DNA of 64,000 nucleotides from Pseudomonas sp. AB6 (GTDB taxonomy: Bacteria > Pseudomonadota > Gammaproteobacteria > Pseudomonadales > Pseudomonadaceae). The stretch's first letter is position 1, and each line of letters opens with the position of its first letter. Both the position numbers and the translations under genes were made by a program. The stretch spans positions 3,225,501 to 3,289,500 of the forward strand of contig NZ_JAVIWJ010000001.1 in the NCBI RefSeq assembly GCF_034314105.1. The letters are read 5' to 3'. Positions 48,823 through 59,491 of the stretch are shown in pieces. The notes below the pieces were generated by a model. It was given only the letters and a program-made list of their open reading frames with translations, did not search any database and was not told the DNA's origin.

Positions 48823-51387
48823 TCAGCCAAAAACGATCTCGTTGTTGACCACCGTGCCCGTCACACTAGCGCCTGGCAGGAAGCGTCCAGAAAGGATCAA
48901 CTGCGCCAGCGGGTTTTCAATCCAGCGCTGTATCGCACGTTTGAGAGGCCGTGCGCCATACACTGGGTCGTAGCCCACCGCGATCAATTTATCTAAAGCT
49001 TCGTCGCTTAACTCCAGCTTTAGTTCGCGTTCAGAGAGGCGCCCACGCAGGCGTCCCAACTGAATATTGGCAATACCGGCGATCTGATCACGCGCCAACG
49101 GCTCAAACACCACGACTTCATCGATACGGTTCACAAACTCCGGACGGAAGTGCGAGCTGACCGCATCCATCACCGCAGCATGTTGCGCCTCGCGGTCACC
49201 GACCAAGTCTTGAATCTGTGCCGAACCCAAGTTCGAGGTCATCACGATTACGGTGTTGCGAAAATCCACTGTCCGCCCATGACTGTCAGTCAAGCGACCG
49301 TCCTCAAGCACCTGCAGCAGCACGTTGAAAACATCAGGATGGGCCTTCTCGACCTCGTCCAGCAGAACCACTGAGTAAGGCTTGCGGCGGACAGCTTCAG
49401 TCAGGTAGCCGCCTTCCTCATAACCTACGTATCCCGGAGGCGCGCCGATCAGCCGAGCGACGGAGTGTTTCTCCATGAATTCAGACATGTCGATGCGAAT
49501 CATGGCTTCTTCAGTGTCGAACAAAAATTCTGCCAGCGCCTTGCACAGCTCGGTTTTACCAACGCCGGTCGGGCCGAGGAACATGAATGAGCCGCTCGGG
49601 CGGTCCGGGTCGGAGAGACCGGCACGGGATCGACGTACAGCATTTGAAACCGCGATGACCGCTTCGTCTTGGCCGATGACGCGCTGATGCAGCAAACTTT
49701 CCATCTTCAACAGCTTGTCGCGCTCGCCCTCAAGCATTTTCGACACTGGAATACCGGTCCACTTGGACACAACCTCGGCAATTTCTTCTTCGGTAACCTT
49801 GCTGCGCAACAACTGATTTTCGCTTTTTCCGTGCTGATCGACCATTTGCAGGCTGCGTTCCAAATCCGGAATGACCCCGTACTGCAACTCAGCCATACGA
49901 TTCAAATCACCCCGACGGCGGGCAGCTTCCAACTCTTGGCGCGACTGCTCGATTTTCTGCTGGATCTGCGCCGAACCTTGGACCTCAGCTTTTTCAGCCG
50001 TCCAGATCTCTTCTAGATCAGCGTACTCACGCTCGAGCCGGTTGATTTCTTCCTGAAGCTTTTCAAGACGCTTGATCGCCGCCTCATCGTCTTCTTTTCG
50101 TAGCGCCTGGGATTCAACCTTCAGTTGAATCAGACGCCGCTCCAGACGATCGAGCACTTCCGGCTTGGAGTCGATCTCCATACGAATGCGGCTGGCCGCT
50201 TCGTCGATCAGGTCGATGGCTTTGTCTGGCAACTGACGATCGGTGATGTAGCGGTGGCTCAGCTTGGCCGCTGCGATGATCGCACCGTCGGTAATCGCCA
50301 CTTTGTGGTGAACCTCGTAGCGCTCCTTCAAGCCCCGCAAAATTGCAATGGTGTCTTCTTCGCTCGGTTCTTCTACCAATACTTTCTGGAAGCGCCGCTC
50401 AAGGGCTGCGTCCTTCTCAATGTATTGACGGTACTCATTGAGCGTGGTCGCGCCGACGCAGTGAAGTTCGCCACGCGCCAGTGCAGGCTTGAGCATATTG
50501 CCCGCATCCATTGCACCTTCGCCTTTGCCAGCACCGACCATGGTATGCAGTTCATCAATAAACAAGATGATCTGGCCCTCTTGCTTCGAAAGCTCATTGA
50601 GTAACGCCTTCAAACGCTCTTCGAACTCACCACGAAACTTGGCACCCGCAATCAAGGCGCCCATATCTAACGACAGCACACGCTTACCCTTGAGGCCGTC
50701 GGGCACTTCGCCATTTATGATGCGTTGAGCCAAACCTTCGACAATTGCGGTTTTACCCACGCCTGGCTCACCGATCAGCACTGGGTTGTTCTTGGTGCGA
50801 CGCTGCAGCACCTGAATGGTCCGACGAATCTCGTCGTCGCGTCCGATCACCGGATCAAGCTTGCCTTCTTCAGCGCGCTTGGTCAGGTCGACCGTGTATT
50901 TGTCCAAGGCCTGACGGGACTCTTCGACGTTGGAGTCATTCACCGCCTCGCCGCCACGCAGATTGGTGATGGCGTTCTCAAGGGCTTTTTTGCTTACCCC
51001 TTGGGCAAGCAACAGTTTGCCGAGCTTACTGTTGTCTTCCATCGCAGCCAGTAAAACCAACTCACTGGAAATGAACTGGTCACTTTTCTGCTGTGCCAGG
51101 CGATCCGCTTGGTTGAGCAGCCGTGCCAAATCCTGCGACATGTTGACGTCGCCGGTAGGATTCTGAATTTTTGGCAGATGGTCGAGCTCTTTGCTCAATT
51201 CTTTGCGGAAGCTGTTGACGTCAAAGCCAACCTGCATCAGCAGCGGCTTGAGTGTGCCGCCTTGCTGTTCAAGTAGGGCCTGCATTAAATGTGCAGGCTC
51301 AATGGCAGGGTGATCGAGGCCTACCGCCAACGATTGGGCATCAGATAACGCTAGCTGCAATTTACTGGTTAATCGGTCAATACGCAT
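48823..51387 (-). CDS. clpB: ATP-dependent disaggregase ClpB
   Basis: ClpB threads aggregated proteins through its hexamer together with DnaK. The 854-residue product has the N-terminal Clp repeat domain and a first AAA+ module with GEPGVGKTA near residue 206. A long coiled-coil middle domain (about 410-530) and a second AAA+ module with GPTGVGKTE near residue 608 follow. It lacks a ClpP-binding loop, as ClpB should. A heat-shock promoter lies upstream and a terminator downstream, so it is a single-gene unit. Confidence 0.98.
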   Translation of the reverse strand: MRIDRLTSKLQLALSDAQSLAVGLDHPAIEPAHLMQALLEQQGGTLKPLLMQVGFDVNSFRKELSKELDHLPKIQNPTGDVNMSQDLARLLNQADRLAQQKSDQFISSELVLLAAMEDNSKLGKLLLAQGVSKKALENAITNLRGGEAVNDSNVEESRQALDKYTVDLTKRAEEGKLDPVIGRDDEIRRTIQVLQRRTKNNPVLIGEPGVGKTAIVEGLAQRIINGEVPDGLKGKRVLSLDMGALIAGAKFRGEFEERLKALLNELSKQEGQIILFIDELHTMVGAGKGEGAMDAGNMLKPALARGELHCVGATTLNEYRQYIEKDAALERRFQKVLVEEPSEEDTIAILRGLKERYEVHHKVAITDGAIIAAAKLSHRYITDRQLPDKAIDLIDEAASRIRMEIDSKPEVLDRLERRLIQLKVESQALRKEDDEAAIKRLEKLQEEINRLEREYADLEEIWTAEKAEVQGSAQIQQKIEQSRQELEAARRRGDLNRMAELQYGVIPDLERSLQMVDQHGKSENQLLRSKVTEEEIAEVVSKWTGIPVSKMLEGERDKLLKMESLLHQRVIGQDEAVIAVSNAVRRSRAGLSDPDRPSGSFMFLGPTGVGKTELCKALAEFLFDTEEAMIRIDMSEFMEKHSVARLIGAPPGYVGYEEGGYLTEAVRRKPYSVVLLDEVEKAHPDVFNVLLQVLEDGRLTDSHGRTVDFRNTVIVMTSNLGSAQIQDLVGDREAQHAAVMDAVSSHFRPEFVNRIDEVVVFEPLARDQIAGIANIQLGRLRGRLSERELKLELSDEALDKLIAVGYDPVYGARPLKRAIQRWIENPLAQLILSGRFLPGASVTGTVVNNEIVFG

Positions 51388-51457
51388 AATTCACCTTCCT
51401 TAGAGCAGGCCGGAGCGATGGACACACCTATAAAGAAAACCTGCGAGATAGCCCATA

Positions 51458-51485
51458 AGATGTGGTCGATTTTGCAGTATTCAAG
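51458..51485 (-). promoter_or_regulatory. Sigma-32 heat-shock promoter of clpB
   Basis: On the minus strand CTTGAAT (51479-51485) and CCACATCT (51458-51465) are 13 bases apart. They match the sigma-32 boxes CTTGAAA and CCCCATNT with one mismatch each. The predicted start leaves a leader of about 64 bases. Confidence 0.8.
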
Positions 51486-51640
51486 CGCAATTTGATTGAC
51501 GCAGATCAGCTACTAAGGGGTCTGAGCGTAGCAGCTCAGGCACGACCCTGTGGAGCCAACTGGTTGGCGAAAGGTCGTATGCGCTTTTAGCCGTTCAGAT
51601 AGCTCGCCAGCACGTTAGTCCACAGAGGATAGCGTCGGTA

Positions 51641-52390
51641 TTACAAGGAGTGGGGGCTATCAATCCAGACCAGAGATGCAAACCGCCCGGTACGAGCGCT
51701 GCGGCGGTAGGAATAAAAACGCGGGTCATTGACAGTGCAGAATCCACCTCCATAAACCGCAGTCACTCCGCACGCGGCCAAACGCAGGCGCGCCAGAGCG
51801 TAGATATCGGCCAAAAAGCGACCGTCGTTCAAGCTGGGTACAAACGCCTCAACGGCTTCAGGATGCGTGCCAACGAACGCATCACGCACTTCGGGCCCGA
51901 CTTCAAAAGCCTGAGTCCCGATTGCAGGCCCCAGCCAAACCATGATTTGGCTGACGGGCACCGCCATTTGAACAACTGTCGCTTCCAAAATGCCAGCCGC
52001 CAACCCCCGCCATCCTCCGTGTGCCGCAGCCACACGGGTTCCCGCACGGTCGCAGAACAGCACCGGCAAACAATCGGCTGTCATTATGGTGCAGGCAACA
52101 CCGGGGGCGTTGGTCCAACTAGCGTCAGCGGCGACCACACGGAGCGGGTTTGCTTGAACGACGTGAACCCCATGTACTTGGCTCAGCCAAGCAGGCTGAA
52201 TGCCCAAGTGCGAGGTCAGACGTATCCGATTAGCAGCCACTGCCTCCAGGTCGTCATCAACATGATCACCGAGATTAAAGCTATCGAACGGCGCCAGACT
52301 GACGCCGCCCGCACGGGTGGTGACACAGGATTTGATATTCCCTGGCGCAGGCCAGTCAGGTATCAACCACTGCGCCAAGAATTCGCTCAC
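51641..52390 (-). CDS. pgeF: Peptidoglycan editing factor PgeF (YfiH/laccase domain)
   Basis: PgeF/YfiH is a cytoplasmic zinc enzyme thought to remove L-Ser wrongly built into muropeptide precursors; homologues also act as purine nucleoside phosphorylases. The 249-residue product has the metal and active-site residues in SQVHGVHVV, TADCLPVLF and AAHGGWRGLA. The GTG at 52390 overlaps the rluD stop (GTGA) and gives the usual short N-terminus before WLIPDWPAP. Earlier ATGs run deep into rluD. The rluD-pgeF pair is conserved. Confidence 0.92.
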   Translation of the reverse strand: MSEFLAQWLIPDWPAPGNIKSCVTTRAGGVSLAPFDSFNLGDHVDDDLEAVAANRIRLTSHLGIQPAWLSQVHGVHVVQANPLRVVAADASWTNAPGVACTIMTADCLPVLFCDRAGTRVAAAHGGWRGLAAGILEATVVQMAVPVSQIMVWLGPAIGTQAFEVGPEVRDAFVGTHPEAVEAFVPSLNDGRFLADIYALARLRLAACGVTAVYGGGFCTVNDPRFYSYRRSARTGRFASLVWIDSPHSL

Positions 52391-53349
52391 CCGATGAACG
52401 CCTCGCGATCTTGCTTCAAGAGCGTCAATAACCAGACAAAGTCGTCTGGAAGGGGCGATTCCCATTTCATGCGCTTACCGGTGATCGGATGATCCAGCTC
52501 CAGGAAACGCGCGTGGAGCGCCTGACGCGGAAAATGCTTCAGCGACTCGACCATAGTCACACTGGCCGCCGGTGGAATACGGAACCGACCACCGTAGGCC
52601 GGATCTCCGACCAACGGGAAGTTGACGTGTGCCATGTGAACGCGAATCTGGTGAGTGCGACCGGTTTCCAGCTTGACTCGCACATGAGTGTGGGAGCGGA
52701 AGCGCTCAAGTACACGGTAATGACTTACCGCCTGCTTCCCGCCTTCCATCACCGCCATACGCTGACGCTGCTGACCGTGACGACCAATCGGTGCGTCAAT
52801 CTTGCCGCCGGCGGTCACGACACCAATAACGATGCATTCGTAAATCCGGCTGACCGTGCGGCTTTGCAGCTGAGTAACAAGCTGGGTCTGCGCCTGAATG
52901 GTTTTGGCCACCACCATCAAACCAGTGGTGTCTTTGTCCAGACGATGAACAATACCGGCTCGCGGCACATTGACTATGTCTGGAAAGTGATGCAACAGAG
53001 CATTAAGCAGCGTGCCATCGGCATGACCGGCCGCTGGGTGAACCACCAAACCTGAAGGTTTATTGATCACCATTATTTGATCGTCCTCGTAGACGATATC
53101 GAGCTCAATATCCTGCGCCACCCATTCACCTTGGGCTTCCTGCTCTGCGGTCAGGTGCAGAACAGCGCCGCCATGCACGATGTCACGTGGCCGTATAACG
53201 GCCCCGTCCACAGTCAGGCAGCCGTCTTTTATCCAGGCGGAAAGGCGCGAGCGCGAGTGCTCAGCGAATAATTGTGCGGCGACTTGATCGAGGCGTTGAC
53301 CACCCATTTCGGACGGTACCTCTGCGCTAAGTTCTATATTCTCGGACAT
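52387..53349 (-). CDS. rluD: 23S rRNA pseudouridine(1911/1915/1917) synthase RluD
   Basis: RluD makes three pseudouridines in helix 69 of 23S rRNA. The 320-residue product has an N-terminal S4 domain (about residues 15-75, RLDQVAAQLF) and the catalytic motif HRLDKDTTGLMVV with the active aspartate near residue 140. bamD is divergent 150 bases away, an arrangement shared across gammaproteobacteria. Confidence 0.97.
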   Translation of the reverse strand: MSENIELSAEVPSEMGGQRLDQVAAQLFAEHSRSRLSAWIKDGCLTVDGAVIRPRDIVHGGAVLHLTAEQEAQGEWVAQDIELDIVYEDDQIMVINKPSGLVVHPAAGHADGTLLNALLHHFPDIVNVPRAGIVHRLDKDTTGLMVVAKTIQAQTQLVTQLQSRTVSRIYECIVIGVVTAGGKIDAPIGRHGQQRQRMAVMEGGKQAVSHYRVLERFRSHTHVRVKLETGRTHQIRVHMAHVNFPLVGDPAYGGRFRIPPAASVTMVESLKHFPRQALHARFLELDHPITGKRMKWESPLPDDFVWLLTLLKQDREAFIG

Positions 53350-53499
53350 GGCCAGACTAGGAGGCGGCGTAGCCTTTGGTTTCGGCTGCGCGCTTGTGGT
53401 TAAATACGGCGTCTTTTGCCCCGGGGGTTCCGCGGGGCGCCCATCATAACAGGACGGCCACGCCCAAGACAGCGGGCCGTCATAGGGACGCTAGCCGCC

Positions 53500-54516
53500 A
53501 TGCAAGTGAAACACCTGCTGCTGATCGCCATCCTCGCACTCACCGCCGCGTGTTCATCGAAAGAAGTAATCGACGAAAACTTGAGCGAAGTCGAGCTGTA
53601 CCAGCTGGCGCAGGCCGACCTGGACAATAGTAGTTACTCGAGCGCGACCAACAAGCTGAAGGCTTTGGAGTCGCGGTATCCGTTTGGACGCTATGCCGAT
53701 CAGGCACAGCTCGAGCTGATTTACGCCAACTATAAAAACGGTGAGCCCGAGGCTGCGAAGTCTGCTGCTGAACGCTTTATCCGTTTACACCCGCAACACC
53801 CCAACGTCGATTACGCCTATTACCTTAAAGGTCTGACTTCATTCGACCAGGACGTCGGCCTGCTGGCTCGCTTCCTGCCGCTGGATATGACCAAGCGTGA
53901 CCCCGGCGCCGCTCGTGATTCCTATAACGAGTTTGCGCAGTTGACCGCTCGTTACCCCAACAGCCGTTATTCGCCTGACGCCAAGCAACGCATGATTTAT
54001 CTGCGCAACTTGCTGGCGGCCTACGAAATCCACGTAGCCGATTATTACTTGACCCGTCAGGCTTACGTTGCAGCCGCCAACCGTGGGCGCTATGTGGTAG
54101 AAAACTTCCAGGAAACACCGGCCGTTGGCGACGGCCTTGCAGTGATGGTCGAGTCTTATCAGCGCATGCACCTGGATGCACTGGCGGCCACCAGTTTGGA
54201 AGTCCTTAAGCTGAACTACCCCAATCATCCCAGCCTGGTTGATGGTCAGTTCGTGCCGCAGGTCTCAGACGCGGACAACCGCTCGTGGCTGTCCAAAGCG
54301 ACTTTGGGCTTGATCGAGAACCGTCCACCTCTGCCGCCAGGTGAAACCCGCGCCAACCAGGACGTGATCAAACAATACCAAGACGCTAAAGACGCGATTC
54401 CGAAAGACCTGCTTCCTGACAATCAGGATCAGGTAGACGAAGAACAGCATCAGGCGCAAGGCAACACCAATGATCGCTCGTGGTTCAGCTACATGACCTT
54501 CGGTGTATTCGACTGA
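53500..54516 (+). CDS. bamD: Outer-membrane assembly lipoprotein BamD
   Basis: BamD is the essential lipoprotein of the BAM complex that works with BamA in beta-barrel insertion. The 338-residue product has a signal peptide with lipobox LTAAC (Cys18) and tetratricopeptide-like repeats ([19 protein letters not shown] first). Its C-terminal tail is longer than in E. coli and Gln/Asp-rich, typical of pseudomonads. The start at 53500 puts the signal peptide first; an upstream ATG at 53416 adds a basic, unlikely leader. Confidence 0.97.
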   Translation: MQVKHLLLIAILALTAACSSKEVIDENLSEVELYQLAQADLDNSSYSSATNKLKALESRYPFGRYADQAQLELIYANYKNGEPEAAKSAAERFIRLHPQHPNVDYAYYLKGLTSFDQDVGLLARFLPLDMTKRDPGAARDSYNEFAQLTARYPNSRYSPDAKQRMIYLRNLLAAYEIHVADYYLTRQAYVAAANRGRYVVENFQETPAVGDGLAVMVESYQRMHLDALAATSLEVLKLNYPNHPSLVDGQFVPQVSDADNRSWLSKATLGLIENRPPLPPGETRANQDVIKQYQDAKDAIPKDLLPDNQDQVDEEQHQAQGNTNDRSWFSYMTFGVFD

Positions 54517-54532
54517 TTCCGCCGTAGTGAGA

Positions 54533-54558
54533 AAAGAGGCCTGCGGGCCTCTTTTTTT
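54533..54558 (+). terminator. bamD terminator
   Basis: AAAAGAGGCC-tgcg-GGCCTCTTTTTTT is a GC-rich stem followed by seven T residues, starting 17 bases after the bamD stop. It separates bamD from the PP0621-pilSR group. Confidence 0.88.
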
Positions 54559-54633
54559 ATTCGCGATTTCTGTGCTGTGCGCCCGTCATGTCCTTGGCTA
54601 CACTGCGAATCTTTATTCAGAAAGCTGGTAGCC

Positions 54634-54873
54634 ATGGTTCGCTTACTGTTGTGGGTCATTTTAATTGCGGTGGCGGTGTACTACTTCAAGCGCCTGGGAA
54701 AACACTCAGCGGCACGCAAGAGTCCTGCGCCTCCCGAGGGTGTCGCAGCTCCAATGGTTCGCTGCGATCACTGTGGCGTTCATTTGCCGCGTGACCGTGC
54801 ACTTAGCCAGCAGAACCAATGGTATTGCAGCCAGGCCCATCTTGAACAAGGCCAAGGCTCCCGTGACCGCTGA
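54634..54873 (+). CDS. PP0621-family small protein
   Basis: This 79-residue protein has one N-terminal membrane segment (LLLWVILIAVAVYYF). A cytoplasmic cysteine motif (VRCDHCGVHLPRD and WYCSQAHLEQ) looks like a small zinc ribbon. It resembles the PP0621 family conserved beside pilS in Pseudomonas; the function is unknown. Its 3' end overlaps pilS by 11 bases, so pilS translation is probably coupled to it. Confidence 0.85.
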   Translation: MVRLLLWVILIAVAVYYFKRLGKHSAARKSPAPPEGVAAPMVRCDHCGVHLPRDRALSQQNQWYCSQAHLEQGQGSRDR

Positions 54874-56455
54874 AGTACTTTCACTTAACGGCATTCAAGG
54901 CCAGCGAATCCTGCGGCTTTATCATCTGTATCGCGTGGCCATCGGCATCACGTTAATCCTGCTGATCTCCAGCAACCTCGACACTGACCTGCTCGAACTG
55001 GCCAACGCGGACCTGTTCAGAAGCGGTTGTTGGGTTTACTTGATCGTCAACATCATGGCCGGTGTGCTACTGAACAGGCCAGAACACGCGGCTCAGGTCT
55101 TCAGCCTGGCGATGGCCGATATCGTAATGCTGTCCGCACTGTTCTATGCAGGCGGTGGCCCACCCAGCGGGATAGGCAACCTGCTGATAGCCTCGGTGGC
55201 TATCAGCAATGTGTTACTGCGAGGACGCATCGGCTTGCTGATTGCTGCGGCAGCTGCCATCGGAATTATTTACCTGACGTTCTACCTCAGTTTCAATCGC
55301 CCATCGGCTTACAATCATTACCTTCAGGCTGGCTCGCTCGGTGCGTTGAGCTTTGCCGCCGCGTTGTTAGTACAAGCACTCACTCGACGCCTGCATCTGA
55401 GTGAAACATTGGCCAATGCACGTGCTGCGGATGTCGACAATCTGGAAGCCCTTAATGCGTTGATTCTGCAACGCATGCGTACCGGCATCTTGGTACTCGA
55501 TGCTCGGCGCAAGGTATTGCTGGCCAATCAAGGGGCCCTGACATTAATTGGCCATGAGCCATTGACTGGCGAAACCATTGACGAGTACTCACCCCAACTG
55601 GTGGATCGTCTACGGCAATGGTTAATCAATCCGATGTTACGCCCGCGTAGCGTCGAGACATCCGTTGCGGGCCCGCTGCTGCAACCGAGCTTTATCGCGC
55701 TAAATCACGGGGAGCACCGGCAAACGTTAGTGTTTCTCGAGGATTTGTCATTAATTTCTCAGCAGGCTCAACAACTCAAATTGGCGGCATTGGGGCGCCT
55801 GACAGCCGGTATTGCTCACGAAATCCGTAATCCGCTGGGTGCCATCAGCCACGCAGCTCAGTTGCTAAAAGAGTCTAACGAACTGACAACTCCAGATCGT
55901 CGTCTGAGCCAGATCATTCACGACCAGACGCGGCGGATGGACCAGGTCATTGAAAATGTCCTGCAGCTATCTCGTCGCCGCCAAGCAGATCCGCAGTTAC
56001 TTGACCTCAAAGGTTGGCTTGAAGATTTTGTCGACGAGGTCCGTGGCTCAATCCTTACCAATCAACTGTTGCACGTCGACATTGGCACCGGAACGTTAAG
56101 CACGCGGATGGACCCCGAACAATTGACACAAGTGGCGATCAACCTGCTGCAGAATGCCTTGCGTTACAGCGCCCAGATCCACGACTTGACGCAGGTTTGG
56201 TTTCATCTGTTTCAAGATCCGCTCAGCGACTTATCGGTACTTGAAATACTCGACGACGGTCCTGGTGTTGCCTACGAACAGCTACCAAAGATTTTCGAAC
56301 CGTTCTTCACCACAGAAAACAAAGGCACCGGTTTGGGCCTATATATTTCCCGTGAGTTGTGCGAAAGCAATCAGGCGCATCTGGATTACAGACCCCGGGA
56401 AGGCGGTGGCAGCTGTTTTCGAATAACCTTTGCCCATCCGCTGAAGTTGAGCTGA
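54863..56455 (+). CDS. pilS: Sensor histidine kinase PilS
   Basis: PilS phosphorylates PilR; in P. aeruginosa it senses PilA levels in the inner membrane. The 530-residue product has six hydrophobic N-terminal segments (about residues 25-190). A PAS-like domain, the phosphoacceptor motif GIAHEIRNPLGAIS near residue 315, and the ATPase motifs (LLQNALRYS, DDGPGV, GTGLGL) follow. I start at the GTG at 54863: it gives exactly the P. aeruginosa length and lies in the overlap with the PP0621 gene. pilR begins two bases after its stop. Confidence 0.96.
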   Translation: MTAEVLSLNGIQGQRILRLYHLYRVAIGITLILLISSNLDTDLLELANADLFRSGCWVYLIVNIMAGVLLNRPEHAAQVFSLAMADIVMLSALFYAGGGPPSGIGNLLIASVAISNVLLRGRIGLLIAAAAAIGIIYLTFYLSFNRPSAYNHYLQAGSLGALSFAAALLVQALTRRLHLSETLANARAADVDNLEALNALILQRMRTGILVLDARRKVLLANQGALTLIGHEPLTGETIDEYSPQLVDRLRQWLINPMLRPRSVETSVAGPLLQPSFIALNHGEHRQTLVFLEDLSLISQQAQQLKLAALGRLTAGIAHEIRNPLGAISHAAQLLKESNELTTPDRRLSQIIHDQTRRMDQVIENVLQLSRRRQADPQLLDLKGWLEDFVDEVRGSILTNQLLHVDIGTGTLSTRMDPEQLTQVAINLLQNALRYSAQIHDLTQVWFHLFQDPLSDLSVLEILDDGPGVAYEQLPKIFEPFFTTENKGTGLGLYISRELCESNQAHLDYRPREGGGSCFRITFAHPLKLS

Positions 56456-56457
56456 CC

Positions 56458-57801
56458 ATGAGCCCACAGCAAAAAATCCTGATCGTCGACGATGAACCGG
56501 ACATCCGCGAACTGCTGGAGATCACGCTGGGGCGAATGAAGCTCGACACCCGCAGTGCCCGCAACGTCAAGGAGGCCCGGGATTGGTTACAGCGCGAACC
56601 TTTCGATTTATGCCTGACCGATATGCGCTTGCCTGATGGTAATGGCCTGGAACTGGTCCAACACATTCAACAGCGTTATCCCCAAGTGCCGGTGGCCATG
56701 ATCACCGCCTACGGCAGTCTCGATACCGCGATCAATGCGCTGAAAGCCGGAGCTTTCGACTTCCTGACCAAGCCGGTAGACCTCACTCGCCTTCGCGAGT
56801 TAGTCGCTAGCGCGTTGCGCATGCACACCCCCAGCGGCATCGAAAATACATTTGATAGCCGCCTGCTGGGCGATTCGCCGCCGATGCGGGAATTACGCAA
56901 GCAGGTCAGTAAGCTGGCTCGCAGCCAGGCTCCGATTTACATAAGTGGCGAATCGGGCAGTGGCAAAGAATTGGTAGCACGTCTGATTCACGAGCAAGGT
57001 CCGCGCATCGACCATCCGTTTGTGCCGGTCAATTGCGGGGCAATTCCCTCAGAGCTGATGGAAAGCGAGTTTTTCGGTCACCGCAAAGGCAGTTTTACCG
57101 GCGCGACCGAAGACAAGCCCGGGCTATTCCAGGCTGCTAACGGTGGAACACTGTTCCTTGACGAAGTGGCTGACTTACCCTTGGCGATGCAGGTTAAATT
57201 GCTCCGGGTAATCCAGGAAAAAGCCGTTCGTAGCATAGGTGGTCAGCAAGAACTGGTCGTCGATGTGCGCATACTGTGCGCCACCCACAAAGATTTGAAT
57301 GTTGAGGTTACCGCCGGACGCTTCCGTCAGGATTTGTACTACAGGCTAAACGTCATTGAACTGCGTGTCCCTTCGTTGCGCGAACGCCGAGAAGACATCG
57401 TGCAGTTGGCTGACAGCATACTCCGGCGATTGGCAGAGAACTCAGGCCAGCCTCCTGCCACGCTCAACGCCCCGGCAATAGAGACCCTGAAAAGTTATCG
57501 TTTCCCGGGCAACGTGCGCGAACTGGAGAACATGCTGGAGCGCGCTTACACCTTGTGCGAAAACGACCAGATAGGAGCCAATGACCTGCGCCTGATCGAC
57601 ACCCCCGCCGTCGGCGGCCCGGGCGAACATCACTTGGCCGACATCGACAATCTGGAAGACTACCTGGAAAGCATCGAGCGAACGCTGATCCTCCAAGCCC
57701 TCGAAGAAACCCGCTGGAACCGCACCGCTGCCGCCCAACGCCTAAACCTGACATTCCGCTCGCTAAGGTATCGGTTGAAGAAGTTGGGATTGGATGATTG
57801 A
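56458..57801 (+). CDS. pilR: Sigma-54-dependent response regulator PilR
   Basis: PilR activates pilA with sigma-54. The 447-residue product has a receiver domain with phosphoacceptor Asp55 (CLTDMRLPD) and an AAA+ domain with Walker A GESGSGKE. The sigma-54 contact loop reads GSFTGA (Ser in place of the more common Ala), and a Fis-type HTH lies at the C-terminus (RTAAAQRLNLTFRSL). It is 447 residues from the ATG at 56458. Its target promoter and a likely binding site are near 40.9 kb in this window. Confidence 0.97.
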   Translation: MSPQQKILIVDDEPDIRELLEITLGRMKLDTRSARNVKEARDWLQREPFDLCLTDMRLPDGNGLELVQHIQQRYPQVPVAMITAYGSLDTAINALKAGAFDFLTKPVDLTRLRELVASALRMHTPSGIENTFDSRLLGDSPPMRELRKQVSKLARSQAPIYISGESGSGKELVARLIHEQGPRIDHPFVPVNCGAIPSELMESEFFGHRKGSFTGATEDKPGLFQAANGGTLFLDEVADLPLAMQVKLLRVIQEKAVRSIGGQQELVVDVRILCATHKDLNVEVTAGRFRQDLYYRLNVIELRVPSLRERREDIVQLADSILRRLAENSGQPPATLNAPAIETLKSYRFPGNVRELENMLERAYTLCENDQIGANDLRLIDTPAVGGPGEHHLADIDNLEDYLESIERTLILQALEETRWNRTAAAQRLNLTFRSLRYRLKKLGLDD

Positions 57802-57932
57802 TTCGCGCCCAAGCCGGCAGGTACGTGAAAGCGTACTGCTGCAAAAGCAGACCTGTTCGCGAGGCTGAAGGCATGCCCCCCTTAGCCAACACGTTGGTTT
57901 AACGGGTCGAGGCCGCCAATCTCAATCGTGTT

Positions 57933-59033
57933 TCAGCCTAGCCGTCCTTCAGGCGCATAAGGTGCTGCATTGATCATTGGCTCCTGCCCCATCAGCAAAT
58001 CAGTGAGCAATCGGCAAGACGCCGGGGCGAGCACCAGACCATTTCGGTAATGCCCGCAGTTCAACCATAAACCATCAAAACCGGGCACCGGACCAATAAA
58101 CGGGACGCCTTCGGGCGACGCTGGCCGTAGCCCTGCCCAATGCCCTACGACTTCGGCGTCGGTCAGGGCCGGTATCAGCTCTTCGGCCGACACCTTCAGG
58201 CTTTCGAGTGCAGTGCTGGTCGGAGTCTTGTCGAAACCTTCATGCTCCAGCGTGCTACCAACCAGAATGTGGCCATCACGTCTGGGAATCGCGTACCGGC
58301 CTTTGGCGAGAATCATGCTCGGGAGAAAGTCCGCCGCACATTTGTACAAAATCATTTGCCCCTTGACCGGCTCGACTGGCAATTCAAGGCCCAGGGTTTT
58401 CAATAACTCACCGCTCCACGCGCCTGCCGCTAATACCACTCGGTCGCCGAGTATGTCGCCAGAGGCCGTGCTAACGCCCAGAACAGTGCCGCCATCACGG
58501 ATAAACCCGCTGACTTCACAGTGCTCGTGAAGGGTGACATTGGGCAGCGACAACAAAGCCGCTTTCAGCGACTTAACCAAACGCGGGTTACGTACATTGG
58601 CAACGTCAGCCATGTATATCGCACGGGAATAGCCACTGCCCATGACCGGAACCGCTTCATACACGGTGGAAATATCTACTGCACGTAAAGGACGATTAGC
58701 GGCCGCTGCCCACTCCAACGCTTCTTTTTCATCTTCAAGATCAAGCCAATAAAGACCGGTCGTATGGACTTCAGGATCAACGCCCGTGATTTCGAACAAC
58801 CGGTCAGCCAACTGTGGGTAATAATCCTGCGACCAATGCGCCAAGGCCGTCACCGCCGGGCTGTAGCGCCACGGATAAAGCGGCGAAACAATTCCGCCAC
58901 CCGCCCAAGACGATTCCTGTCCGACGTCGGAGCGGTCCAGCAGGACCACACTTTCAACCTCAGTGGCCAGATTGAACGCGGTCAACAGACCGATCACTCC
59001 GCCGCCGACAATAACTACCTGTTGCTTGAACAT
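57933..59033 (-). CDS. thiO: Glycine oxidase ThiO
   Basis: ThiO oxidises glycine to the imine used for the thiazole ring of thiamine. The 366-residue FAD enzyme of the DAO family begins with the dinucleotide motif VVIVGGGVIGLLTA. It contains SWAGGGIVSPLYPW and the C-terminal GHYRNGLVLAPAS, typical for ThiO. The ATG at 59033 places the FAD motif at the N-terminus. Convergent with pilR and 22 bases after pilE on the same strand. Confidence 0.92.
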   Translation of the reverse strand: MFKQQVVIVGGGVIGLLTAFNLATEVESVVLLDRSDVGQESSWAGGGIVSPLYPWRYSPAVTALAHWSQDYYPQLADRLFEITGVDPEVHTTGLYWLDLEDEKEALEWAAAANRPLRAVDISTVYEAVPVMGSGYSRAIYMADVANVRNPRLVKSLKAALLSLPNVTLHEHCEVSGFIRDGGTVLGVSTASGDILGDRVVLAAGAWSGELLKTLGLELPVEPVKGQMILYKCAADFLPSMILAKGRYAIPRRDGHILVGSTLEHEGFDKTPTSTALESLKVSAEELIPALTDAEVVGHWAGLRPASPEGVPFIGPVPGFDGLWLNCGHYRNGLVLAPASCRLLTDLLMGQEPMINAAPYAPEGRLG

Positions 59034-59055
59034 AGTGAACTCAATGCAAAAAAAG

Positions 59056-59481
59056 TTAGCGGCCCCAACAGATTTGGGAGGTGGCTCCACCCGTTACGGC
59101 GGTATTACTACGCAAGCCGGTGTTGTCGATCACAAAATTGCCGCATTTATCGCCCGCCATCATAGTGCCTGCGATGGGGGTCGCCGTCAGCGTGAATGCA
59201 GCGGCGGTTCGAACTGTCGCGGCAAGGGTGTAATAGCCATTTCCGGCCGGGAGGGTCAAAGCGACGGCAGGTGGACCAACCACGTCGGAATACTGCCCAT
59301 TTCGCGTATAAAATCGCTCCATGCTCTGCGCCGTTGCGGATACCAGTGCTGCAATTTCAGAGCGATGCGTTCGCTTCACATACTCGGTGTAACTGGGATA
59401 AGCAACCGCCGCCAGAATACCAATGATCGCTACTACGATCATTAATTCAATTAAGGTGAAGCCCTTGATTCTTTTATGCAT
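59056..59481 (-). CDS. pilE: Minor type IV pilin PilE
   Basis: PilE is a minor pilin that joins the core minor pilins to the major pilin at the pilus tip. The 141-residue prepilin has the leader MHKRIKG and cleavage before [14 protein letters not shown], with Glu5. Its C-terminal region has a cysteine pair (GDKCGNF and SQICWGR). The start at 59481 puts the class III signal at the N-terminus. It is the last gene of the minor pilin operon; only 10 bases separate it from pilY1, so pilY2 is absent. Confidence 0.95.
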   Translation of the reverse strand: MHKRIKGFTLIELMIVVAIIGILAAVAYPSYTEYVKRTHRSEIAALVSATAQSMERFYTRNGQYSDVVGPPAVALTLPAGNGYYTLAATVRTAAAFTLTATPIAGTMMAGDKCGNFVIDNTGLRSNTAVTGGATSQICWGR

Positions 59482-59491
59482 GAACAACTTC

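Noticed and set aside
48823..51387. Plus-strand frames of 100-160 codons opposite clpB
   Set aside because: They mirror the codon pattern of clpB on the other strand and show no start signals or recognisable domains.
57805..57932. Possible REP or terminator in the pilR-thiO gap
   Set aside because: Pieces such as GGTACG/CGTACT pair only imperfectly and no T-run follows, so I could not support a terminator.
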